DNA of 64,000 nucleotides from Tribonema minus (lineage: Eukaryota; Sar; Xanthophyceae; Tribonematales; Tribonemataceae), in NCBI GenBank assembly GCA_017506865.1, contig JAFCMP010000140.1:1-64000 (forward strand). The letters run 5' to 3'. The number at the start of each line of letters is the position of its first letter. Within the stretch, counting starts at the first letter, position 1. Below are positions 23,301 to 31,884 of this stretch, in pieces. A program made the translations under genes and the position numbers. The notes beneath the pieces were generated by a model. The model was given only the letters and a program-made list of their open reading frames with translations. It ran no database searches and was not told the DNA's origin.

Positions 23301-26300
23301 GTCATGTCGGCCAGCGGCGAGGCCTCGAGGGCGTGCGCCCGCGGTCGGCGCCTTGCCCACTAAACCTCTTATGATGTCACAATCGGTGTTGCTTTGCGTG
23401 TTGCGCCATGTGCGTCACGTCAACGAGCAGACAGGCCTTGATGGCGCGCGGCGGCGGCGGCAGCCGTGCATATGCCTTACCCAACAACGTCTAGATAATA
23501 TTAATAAGCGCTGCTTGCGTCACCTCCGTCTTGTCAGCAAGAACGCTTCGACCACCAAACCTCAACATTAACCTAAACATCAGCAAGCGAGCGCGCGGTG
23601 CGTCACCTCCGTCATGTCGGCGAGCAGCGACGCCTTGATGGCGCGCGGCGGCGGGCGCCGCGCGACGGCGTCCGCGAGCCATGGCGTGTGCGCGAACGAT
23701 GACGCCAGCGGCCCGCTCGCGTAGAAGTGGCTCGCGCGCGGCCGCACCACATACTTGCCTGTGCGCATGTAGGACGCAAGCGAGCGGTCGTGTGCGGAGA
23801 TGAGTGAGAGAGATACATGTGCACTGCCGGAAGGCGCGCCACACGCCTAAGCACGCTGTGATCCGGGGCTGCGAGCCGCGCAGGCGCGATCACGGCTTCA
23901 GACGCACGGCCGGGCGGGGCAGCACAAGGCGCGTGAGCGGTGTCGCGGGGCCGGAAGGCGACGACGCATGGCGTGCCGTGCATGACGATGCGTACAGCAT
24001 TCCGGGCTGTCAGCGGCGCAGGCGCGATTGCGGCTTCAGGCGGACGGCCGGGCGGCAGCGCGTGCGCGCGGTTTGCAGTGCATTACGGACAAGAGCGGCG
24101 TGCGCAGACGGAGTGTGGCGCGCTGTGCTGCTGCTGCTGCCCGGTTGCGATGCGGGCGCTCGGGGGGTCAGAGAGCGCGCCGTTGCCGTCAGTGACATGG
24201 CTGCGGGCGGCGCATGGGGAAAGCACGTGACGCGACGCGGCTGCGGCGGGGAGTGTGGAGGCAGGTAGGCATGTTTGCGGGTACGCGCCACAGCAGCGCT
24301 CTGCGTTGTCAATGGCGTCTGCCGCGACGACTGCGGGCGCGCAACGCGCTGCTGGGCATGCGCAGAAGGCAACTTTGGTCAGACAATGCAGGGGTCAAGG
24401 CAAACGCTGAGTGCCTGCCGTTCGCGTCATCGGGCGCAATCATCAGCCAAAGAGGGAAGGCGGAGCGCTGCGCGTGGTCACGCGCTGGCCTCCGAAGCGG
24501 CGGGATTTCACGCAGGTTACACGGGGGCTCCAGTCACCTGCCGCAGTGGAGCTGCGCGCGCTTGGTATGCGCATCAAACGGCGCTGACAACTATATGCAA
24601 ACATCAAGGCTGTGCTGCATGCGTGCCTGATGCGTGGTGCAGCGCACTGAATGCGTGTGCGGGCCCCGTGCACTGCTGCACGCCACTCTGTGCTGCCAGC
24701 ACCACCGCTCAACACGTCAACGGTGCTGGTTCGCCGAAAAGGCGAGCGGCCGCTGCTGCTCATTATCATCACCGCAACCATGCACCGGCCCTGCCCCCCC
24801 CCTCCCACGTCGTGCGCAGTAGCAAAGGGCTCCAAGCACGTACACAGACACCCCAACCCCAACCCTAGCAACTTGTGACCTCACGCATGCACCAAGCCTG
24901 TATGTGCCGCTGCTCTGAAGCGTCTGTCCCCACCGCCACACCAGCAGTGCTCAGCAACAACGCAGGCGCGGATGAGGCTCCCTCACCGGCAATGGGCCCC
25001 GGGTCCTGCGGGTGTATCGGCAGCGGCGGCGGCGGCGGCAGGAACGGCGGCACGTGTGTGGGCCGCGAGTTCTCGTTGACGCAGCACGCGCCCTCGTCCT
25101 GCGGCGGCGGCGGCGGCGGCAGCAGCGGCGCGCGGCGGAGGACGTGAGAGCGCTGGTGACGCGTGGCGCCGGTTCCGCGCGTGCGGACAGGAGGCGTGCA
25201 CGAGCTGTTCGCTGCGCGGGCAGAGCGGGCGTCGTTGCGCGCTGCTGCTGCAGTCACATGCCGCTGCGCGCGCTTAGGATTGGGGTTAGAAGGACTGTAC
25301 CTGGCAGCAGCGCCACGCTGCGCGACGCCGCCGCCGCCCTCCGCGCTGACACTAGACCTGTGTCCATCTGTTCAAGCTCCTGAGTACGCACCATTGTATT
25401 CATGTGCACTGCACACAGCTGATAGCACGCACGTCAGCGACGGCTGCAGCACCGCATCAGATGCGCCGCAAGTCGTCGCCGCGCACCACCGCTTCCGCAC
25501 GCTTCCTCCTCCCGTGCCCATTGACTCGCCCCGGTTTGCTCACGCCTGGAGAGAACATGCTGAAAATTTCAATACTTGAAGTGCTCCTGCTGTCACGCAC
25601 CTCAGGCAGAATCCGCGAAAGCTGCAGCACCGCGCCGGACGCGCCGCCGACGGCCAAGAGCGCGGCGCTGCACGACACCACACGCACTCCGCTGACACCA
25701 CGCACTCTCCCTGCACAACGACTTGCTTGCACCCCGGCGCACGCTCACGCTCGCAAGGAACACGCCGAATACTGCTACTGCCACGCACCTCAGGCAGCAT
25801 CCGCGACAGCTGCAGCACCGCGCCAGCTGCATATTTCGCTCACGCCTGGAGAGAAGACGCTGAATACTTCAATACTTCAAGTACTACTGCTGCCGCGCAC
25901 CTCAGGCAGCATCCGCGACAGCTGCAGCACCGCGCCGGACGCGCCGCCAACAGCCAGCAGCGCGCCGCTGGGCGATGACGCCACGGCCGTCGCTGCCTCC
26001 GGCACGACGCTCCTCTCGTCCGCCATCTGGTAGTGCTCGTGCCAGATGCCACCGCCGCCTGCGCAGCGCGGCGCGCAAAGCGCAGGAACATGATGGTTAA
26101 AGTCGGATGCCAGAATTCATGTCGTCATTTGACGTGCACATGACGGCAGCGATGGGCAGGGGCAAAGTCGGCGAAGCAAAGACGGGCGCCGGACGGCAGT
26201 GCCGGTGTGCTGCGCCCGCGCTCGCGCGACCGGCATGCTCGCGTATCGCGGCGAGCAGAGGGAGGCGAGAGCGCTACTGCTGTGACGCCGCGCTGTGGCA

Positions 26301-29300
26301 GTCGGGTATTTGGCAAATCAGTGCGTGTAATGGCGCCGCGCAGCGCAGCGACGCACGGCAGCGCTCAGCGCGACACCCCGCGGAAGTCGGGCAGAAGTGA
26401 ACCTGCAGGCTTGTGTCGCCGGTGCGCGCGGGGATACGTGGCAGTGCTCGGCAGACCTTGTAGAGGTGCCGCCGCTTGCGGCGGCGCTCTACCGACGCGT
26501 GCGTACTGCAGTGACGCGACGGCCACGCGGCCGCAAGCCAGAAGACACTCAGGCATACGCGCCGCGGAAGCAGTACACGCGAGGCGGCTCCATGCAGCGC
26601 TTCTCTGATCGGCGCGGCGCCACCCGGGCCTCGTGTGCAGCGCAGCGTAACCTTTTCGTGAACGCATGCGATCAGACGAGTACTTGCGCAAGTGCTTGCA
26701 TGGCGCGCCCGCGTGCGTCGACCGTGCACGCGCTGGCGTCGACAATGAGGGGCACAGCTCACACGAGGCCGCCGCCCGCGCCAGCTGGCGCCTTGCGCCA
26801 AGAACACGCGCTCACGCCCAGGATTTCATCCTCCTGTCACATCACTCAAATTGTGCGCCCGCTGAACTGCAGTGTCGGCCTTGCGCGATGGCCACCGACA
26901 CTCCATGCGTCCCGCCGCACTGGTCAGACAGCGGCAACGGTCGTACCGACGCAGCGGCCGCCAATCGCTGCGCGCACCACGGCACTCCCGTACCACTGTG
27001 CACCACGAGATCAGCAACGCCCCCCTGCCCTCCCCCCCTGGATGACAAGTCACCAACTTCAACTTAGTCGCTGCGGACGCCCCCCACCTGCGTCGCCAAA
27101 CGGGTCGTGCGCCACCAGCAGCTCCCCCGACATCATGGCGCACGCGAGCGCGTCGCCGCCGCCGCCGCCGAACCCGTCCTCCGCCGCCGCCGCGGCGCCG
27201 CCGCCCGGCACGAACGCCAGTGCCACCGGCATAGGCGTGGACGCCGCGTGCGCGCACTGGAGCGCGCGCGTGCGCCCGATCATTCTGGTGCGAACAACGC
27301 GGGCGGGCGGGCCGCGCGGCGATGTGAGAAGCGCATGGCGCACGGCGCGGGTGCAGAATCGCGAGGAGGGTGGCGGAGGCGGCGGCGGCGGCGGTGGTGG
27401 CGGCACGTGCATCCGACCGATCGGCTCGTGCTGCATGACATACATGTATGCTTGTTGTTGAGTGTTTCGGGTCCCTTGCGCTAGCATGGCCGGCAAGCGA
27501 GACAGTGACATAATTACACATCTTGTCGTGCAGATCAGTGCGGATGGCGGACGCGCACCACACTACTCCTGCAGCGCGCGCTCCGTACACCCACTCACCG
27601 CAGCGCACACGCAACGCCTCTCCACGAACCTCTTGGAATCTTTTTCTAGCATGCCACAGCACTCACCGTATGTCCATGACGCGGACGACGGAGTCCGGGC
27701 TCATGACGCTGGGCGCCTTCTTGTCGTACGGGTTGACGCTCACGGCGCGCTGCCCCACGGTCGCGAGGCGCAGGCCGCCGTCCGCGCAGGACGCCGCCAG
27801 CGCGACGACGGGCCCCGTGTGCGCCTCCACGCGGCCCTCGACGCGGCGGCTGCGCGTCGTGCCAATCAGGTTCAAAAGCGCTTCTTTTTAGACATGCACC
27901 CCTTTTTTTAGAGGTGTTTGAAGTTTTTTCAAGTATGATCTTTCAGGGGATGCGAAAGGCGCGACGGGCCCCGTGTGCGCCGCCACGCGCCCCTCGACGC
28001 GGCGGCTGCACGTCAGCGCACACACTTGGCGCGGCGGGAGGGCAGCGGCGCGCGTCATACGTGCGCCGAGGGCACGAGGCGTAGCGGTGCTTCGTTGCTC
28101 AGATGGTGTGTGCGCAGGCCGGCCGAGCGGCGCGGCGGCGGACAGCGCGGTGCGAAAGGCGCGACGCGCCCCGTGTGCGCCTCCACGCGCCCCTCCACGT
28201 GGCGGCTGCGCAGTGTGCCAATCAAGTGCAAGATCACTTCTTGGCATAGATGGGCTTTCAGAGGGTGCACATGGACAAGACTTGCGTCAACTTCCCAAAC
28301 TTCCAGTTGAAAGCAAGTATTGACAGTTTTCCTCGCCCTTTGAGGCATATTTGAGACGAGCTTGCACGAGGCGGAACGGCGCTTCGTCGCTCACGTGCTG
28401 CGTACGCAGGCCGGCTGGCCGCGCGGCGCGGCGGCGCACAGCGCGGTGCGAAAGGTGCGACGACGGGCTCCGTGTGCGCCTCCACGCGCCCCTCTACGCA
28501 GCAACTGCGCGTCGTTTATCACACGTGCGCGGGTGCAGCGGGACGGCAGCGATGACGTGCGTCAGCCTCGCAGCGCAGGCGCGCAGCACAGAGCTCCACC
28601 GAGCGTCGAGCTCAAGCAGCCATTCCACGCAGCCGCAGCTACTAGCCCTACCCCTAGAACGTCACGCACAGGAGCAAACTTCTACTTGAAGTACGAGAGC
28701 GGCGGCGTCCGACGCTACCGCGCGCACGCATGCCATGGGGCGCGACACGGTGTGGCTCAGATGGCATGTACACAGATGGGCCGGGCGGCGCGGCACCGGC
28801 AGAGAGCGCCGTACGAAAGGTGCTCAACTCAACGCTCAGCGCGCGCCTGCGTCGACCGCGCATCGTCTGCATCGAGCACACGCACGCATGCAGCCGTCCT
28901 CGCCGGCGACATCATACGTGAAGTTCACAGACACGGCCTGAAGTCCGCTTGAAGTACACATACGGTACGCATCGGCGTTCACATGTGTATGGTCGCAAAC
29001 AGCCATCCTTGCTGCCAAAGGTGCAACTGGAGTTCATGCACACAATCTGCAGTCCACTCACAGTACACGCACAGTACACTTTGAATTTCACCTGCTCATG
29101 ACCGCGTCGAACAGCCGGTCTCGCCGGCGAAGTTGCAATTGGAGTGCGCACACACGATCTGAAGTCCACTCACAGTACACACAGAGTACACATCAGCGTG
29201 CGCCTGCTTATGGCCGTATCAAACAGCCGCGCTCGTGCCGAAGTCGTATCTTGAGTTCATGCACACGATCTGAAGTCCACTCAGAGTACAAGAACAGTAC

Positions 29301-31255
29301 ACCCAGTGGTTCACCTGCGCATGGCCGCGTCGAACAGGCGCACGCAGCCGTCCTCGCAGCCCACCGCCAGCATCGCGCCGCACGCCATGGCCGTGCCGCC
29401 CTGCCCCGCCGGCAGCTCCAGGTGGCGGTTCAGCCGCAGCCCCGCGTAGATGTCAAGGTGGTACAGGCCTGTCGGCATCTGCAGCAAAGTGTGTGCAGCA
29501 TGTACAACATTGAGTGTGTGTCTGATGGCGGCACGCGGCCCCGGGAGGTGCATGCACGCGAAGTGGCGCTTGAACGATGCGCGCAAACGATGCGGGAAGC
29601 GTCAGCGCGGCGGCGTGAGGGTAGGGCGGTGGCGACTCTGTCTAAGCGCGCGCGCTGCGCGGCGACCATCGTGCGGAAAGCGCGGGCGACGGTGACCCCC
29701 GCGCAGGTGACCGGCGCGGCAGCAGCCGCTTCCGCCAGCGCAAATGCGTCCAGGGACAGGTGAGGCGTGCTTTTGCGTGCAGCATAAAGAGCTGGCTGGC
29801 TCAGACAGGTAAAAGATGATCCATGAATGTCAAATTCCCACTTGCAGGTTTCGGTGCCACCATGAGGCGTCTGCCGAGTTATGGCGCCCTGCGCTGCAGA
29901 CCAGGCGCTCTCCTCGCACCGTCACACTGCTCCGTGCATCGGTCCGCAGCGCGCCGCCCCCGCAGCGCGCGCCCGCCGCCGCCGCCGCCGCCGCCGCCGC
30001 GCATGCGCGCCTGGCGACACTCGCACAGACTCTCCGTCCGCAGCGCCAAGGGTACATACCTACCCATGACTTCGAAGTACGTACCTGCGGTCCCCCCAGG
30101 CTGGAGACGGTGACGTGCGACGTGGAATCAACGCCGGGGCCCAGCGCGAGCGCGGGCTTGTTGAGCGCGCAGCTCGTGAGCGCGGCGATCGCGAGCTCCG
30201 CGCCGGCGACGCCGTTCACGCCGGGCAGCGCCGCCTGCGCGCGCGCGCGCGGCAGCAGCCGAGAGGAGGCGGCGCCGCAGCGATTGGAGCGACGAGTTCT
30301 GGCGCGTGGCTGCTGCGGTGCTTCAGGTGTATTGAGTATATGTTGCCGGTCGCGCGAGTGAGTGCACGCGTCGCAGGGTGTGTCCCGCTGCTGCTGCCGC
30401 TGGCGCTGCAGCGGCGGCAGCAGCAGCGCTCAGCTCAGCAGCTGACAGCGCCGTGTGCTGCGGATGTGGTGCAAGATCTGCTGGCAGCGTGCGTGTAGGG
30501 GACCATGACCCACCAGGGGCGGTTTGACACAAGCACCAGAAGAAGAAGTTCGCATGAACTGCTGTGGCAGCAACTCGCAAGTGAGAGGTTCAGATTCGTT
30601 CGCGAGGTGCACGACAGTGGGGGTGAAGGTCATGGAGCGCCTGCAAACCGACGATGTCAATTAAGGCGCTCATTGCAACTATGCGCTTGCGTGAGGGTCA
30701 AGAGGACTACTTCGAAGTATCATGCAGCTAAATGTCGGAATCTCTGAGTTTGCATGAGATGGTGTAGCCTTATGATTGCGCTTGACACCGGCTGCAGCAT
30801 GCGGAGAGGAGCAGGGTCGGCAATCATGGCATTGGCATCAATGTGCACGCAATCCTACGCGCTACACGTATTGATGCTTTGTGCTGCTGGCGCTGGCAGC
30901 AGCGCCCCGGCCGCTGTGAGGCGTGACCTGTCTACAATGTTTCCACACTTGCAAGGGACGAACGGGTGCTCAGCACACAGATCGCACGACACCATCGGTG
31001 TGTGCCCAAACCCGCAACTCGTAGCCGCAACCGCTTTCACAGCATGACACATAGGTCATCGTGATTATGCATTTGGTGCACTTGCATTGAAGAGACGAGT
31101 TGACAACTTCAACTGCAACCTCACCTTCCCCTCTAGGCTTGCCCGCAGCAGGCCCCCCCGCGTGTGCATGCGCACAGCGCCCGCGCTCACTGAAATCACG
31201 CCGCCTCCAAAAACCTGCAGCGCTAACACAGCGGCGCTGCTGCCGCTCTCGCCCG

Positions 31256-31286
<31 letters not shown>

Positions 31287-31709
31287 CGCGCCCTTCCTGC
31301 CTTTGCCTCTCTTGCCTCCGCTCATGGCGGCAGCTGCAGCGGGCGTGGGGTTGACTGTGTCGTTGTCCTTGCCCCCTGGGTGCGCCAGGACGGAGGTGTA
31401 GCGGTGGAAATCCGGCTGCAGGTAGGACGACAGTCTGCCATCTGCGAAGCCTGCCCAGAGCAGCTCCTCCTGAGTGTCGAATGCCAGACAGGTGACTGGG
31501 TGGGTGTCCTCCTGGGCTCGCCTGGTCTCCCGCCAGGGCAGAATTGTTGGCGCTCCCATGTCCATCACCTGAGCACCATCCTGCTGATACATGAGCTCCT
31601 CGAGTCCCTCCTCACTTGGATCCAGCATATCCTCACCCTGATAGTCTATGCCTTGTGTGACTGCCTGCAGAAACGTGGGTGGCTTGAACTCTCCCGCATA
31701 TGGATTCAT
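7067..31709 (-). CDS. PAN2: PAN2, catalytic subunit of the PAN2-PAN3 poly(A)-specific ribonuclease
   Basis: A 25-exon gene; all junction phases agree and give 1400 residues. Exons (high to low): 31709-31125, 30234-30085, 29478-29315, 27849-27667, 27284-27088, 26058-25901, 25098-24987, 23758-23607, 22548-22328, 21589-21505, 21058-20949, 20169-20050, 18900-18802, 17904-17781, 16821-16723, 15210-15059, 14569-14199, 13510-13341, 12524-12426, 11981-11859, 10912-10718, 10112-9918, 8553-8470, 8009-7899, 7210-7067. Domains: N-terminal WD40 region (about 1-480), linker with SGFLGVIPNPG, pseudo-USP domain (about 640-1160; FDTMDLSAYN, NLPNTYTNAVLQLLYHL, no catalytic Cys), and a C-terminal DEDD exonuclease. 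The exonuclease residues are intact: D1183 and E1185 (DAEF), D1289 (first residue of exon 23), H1336 and D1341 (HDSVED). The enzyme shortens mRNA poly(A) tails in the cytoplasm with PAN3. The ATG at 31709 was chosen because the frame is closed by a stop further upstream. The acceptor of exon 18 could also be 3 bases earlier. Exons 1 and 17 encode long Ala runs. Exon 23 ends at a GC donor. Confidence 0.95.
8866..8922. repeat. Degenerate telomere-like motif (PAN2 intron 22)
   Basis: CTAGGGTTAG on one side and CCCTAACCCTA about 30 bases later form a short inverted arrangement of TTAGGG-type units. Similar blocks occur in other introns. None has more than a few units, so these are interstitial relics rather than a chromosome end. 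Confidence 0.6.
9535..9960 (-). repeat. Splice-donor array of PAN2 exon 22
   Basis: The end of exon 22 with its donor (sense CTCGCCAAG|GTGAGC, true site at 9918) and the intron start behind it (GCAGCAGC run, then TACTTCAAGCGGCG) is copied at about 9620-9760. A degenerate head of the unit remains near 9535-9560. The spacing is about 185 bases. The copies preserve the exon/intron border and the CTTGAAGT motif of the intron. Confidence 0.75.
11041..11234 (-). repeat. 117-base direct duplication in PAN2 intron 20
   Basis: The segment starting GACACCAGGAGTAACGTTGG near 11047 is repeated almost identically from about 11139. It shares GAGTGATATGCGGTCC, GTGTGCTTGTTGCGCG and GGTAAACGCGCTGCG. Unlike the junction arrays it does not include exon sequence that I can recognise. 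Confidence 0.8.
11820..11858. repeat. (ACGC)n microsatellite next to PAN2 exon 20 donor
   Basis: About nine ACGC units directly follow the donor of exon 20 on the sense strand (CAG|GTGCGTGCGTGCG...). The donor GT is therefore the first of a row of GTGC repeats, giving several closely spaced possible donor sites. Confidence 0.8.
12700..13415 (-). repeat. Splice-donor array of PAN2 exon 18 (about five extra copies)
   Basis: The last 60-70 bases of exon 18 and its donor (sense AGCAGCCAG|GTATGTAGGCAT, true site 13341) recur at about 13212-13282, 13136-13160 (short), 12988-13055, 12839-12907 and 12706-12772. Each copy keeps CTGGTGCTGCACGTGCGCGA and the GTATGTA-type donor. The spacers carry TACTTCAAGTTGAAGTA or variants. 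Period is about 75-150 bases. Confidence 0.88.
14281..14337 (-). repeat. Triplet expansion coding poly-Ala in PAN2 exon 17
   Basis: About 19 tandem GCC/CCG triplets code for an uninterrupted Ala run within the pseudo-USP domain of PAN2. The frame is kept. Such runs are common in GC-rich protist genes and are likely length-variable. Confidence 0.85.
15800..16765 (-). repeat. Splice-donor array of PAN2 exon 15 (five extra copies)
   Basis: The end of exon 15 (sense GTCTTCATAGAGGAGCTCGC ... GCGGCACAG|GTGCGC, true donor at 16723) is copied with its donor near 16572, 16412, 16263, 16116 and 15808. Period is about 150 bases. Copies keep the peptide pattern FIEELAPPPDAE with small changes and all keep CACAG|GTGCGC. 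Spacers share GTACACAGAGCAGCATGCAC and CATGCAGATGC. No good branch site and pyrimidine tract precede each copy, so they resemble repeated donors rather than complete cassette exons. Confidence 0.9.
16855..17040 (-). repeat. Partial duplication in PAN2 intron 14
   Basis: GGAGCGGCGCGTGAGGAAG followed by AGCCTCGT is present near 16866 and again near 17006, about 140 bases apart, next to the acceptor of exon 15. The repeat is short and includes no exon sequence. Confidence 0.6.
18500..18700. other. AT-rich island in PAN2 intron 13
   Basis: About 200 bases rich in A and T (for example TTTTATATATTGGGCTTGAT) stand out from the GC-rich surroundings. No ORF, tail or repeat unit is recognisable. It could be an old insertion. 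Confidence 0.5.
19063..19708. repeat. Cluster of interstitial telomere-like motifs (PAN2 intron 12)
   Basis: Short TTAGGG/CCCTAA blocks occur at about 19063-19076, 19291-19346, 19511-19553 and 19688-19708. They point in both orientations and are separated by ordinary sequence. The densest block reads GGGTTAGGGTTAGGGG. They look like relics of telomere repair or of mobile sequences carrying such motifs. Confidence 0.7.
19978..20085 (-). repeat. Two-copy splice-donor repeat of PAN2 exon 12
   Basis: The exon 12 end (sense CACCAACTTCCTGCTCAG|GTGCGTC, true donor 20050) is repeated once about 60 bases downstream in the intron. The second copy keeps CTCAGGTGCGTCACCCGTTG. This is the shortest of the junction arrays. 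Confidence 0.8.
20690..20905 (-). repeat. Two short tandem duplications in PAN2 intron 11
   Basis: A GGCGGCGGCGCTCC...CGTCATCTGCAGCC unit is doubled at about 20690-20770. A second unit with CGCTTCAAGAATTGCCCTG (or AAAAATTGCCCTG) and AATGCAGCCTGT is doubled at about 20785-20890. No exon sequence is included. Confidence 0.7.
23180..23650 (-). repeat. Splice-donor array of PAN2 exon 8
   Basis: The exon 8 end (sense GCCGACATGACGGAG|GTGACGCA, true donor 23607) recurs in decaying form near 23519-23545, 23413-23450, 23293-23330 and 23193-23230. Spacing is about 100 bases. The spacers share TGAGGTTTGGTGGTCGA-type sequence. Older copies have lost parts of the exon end. Confidence 0.75.
23855..24065 (-). 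repeat. Imperfect duplication in PAN2 intron 7
   Basis: A block with GCGCAGGCGCGAT, then CGGCTTCAG and ACGGCCGGGCGG occurs near 23878 and again near 24013, about 135 bases apart. It is not anchored on an exon. Confidence 0.65.
25430..26005 (-). repeat. Splice-donor array of PAN2 exon 6
   Basis: The exon 6 end (sense GTGCTGCAGCTGTCGCGGATG, CTGCCTGAG|GTGCG, true donor 25901) is repeated near 25788-25830, 25599-25665 and, degenerate, 25433-25475. The spacers share the CTTGAAGTATT motif and TCCAGGCGTGAGC. The middle copy carries about 60 bases of exon sequence (coding the WD-repeat peptide LLAVGGASGAVLQLSR). Confidence 0.85.
27820..28870 (-). repeat. Splice-acceptor array of PAN2 exon 4
   Basis: The acceptor and start of exon 4 (sense GCGCAG|CCGCCGCGTCGAGG and on through GTGGAGGCGCACACGG; true site 27849) are copied upstream near 27968-28030, 28160-28225 and 28460-28520, with a decayed copy near 28830-28870. 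Longer units also share GCGAAAGG...GCGC and a block with GCTCAGATGG. Copies keep the peptide pattern RRVEGRVEAHTG with changes. Confidence 0.85.
28870..29360 (-). repeat. Splice-donor array of PAN2 exon 3
   Basis: The exon 3 end (sense GGCTGCGTGCGCCTGTTCGA, GCCATGCGCAG|GTGAAC, true donor 29315) recurs about every 110 bases near 29205-29250, 29093-29130, 28980-29015 and 28880-28910. Copies drift with distance. The first copy has GC instead of GT at the donor. The spacers share TGTACTGTGAGTGGACTTCA-like sequence. Confidence 0.85.
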
Positions 31710-31884
31710 GCTAAGGAGGCGAATCTGGTCTTGTGGATCCCGGTGGCTCACAAACAGGAACTTCAACCACGTCGATCTGAGAGGAAGTTTGGTTTTGAAG
31801 TTCGCGTCGAAGAAGCCAATCCGGAGCTTGGCGTCGCTTGCTCATCGTCCTTCCTGCATCGCTGATCAAGGAACAGCGGACCAC
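31710..31884. promoter_or_regulatory. Shared intergenic region of the divergent PAN2 / glyoxalase II pair
   Basis: Only 175 bases separate the two start codons, so 5' UTRs and promoter elements of both genes must lie here or overlap. I see no TATA box. The segment is open in one minus-strand frame until a stop near 31840, which is why an upstream PAN2 start is unlikely. Confidence 0.6.

Noticed and set aside
30573-30605. tRNA B-box-like GGTTCAGATTCG
   Set aside because: No cloverleaf could be drawn around it; no acceptor stem or anticodon arm.
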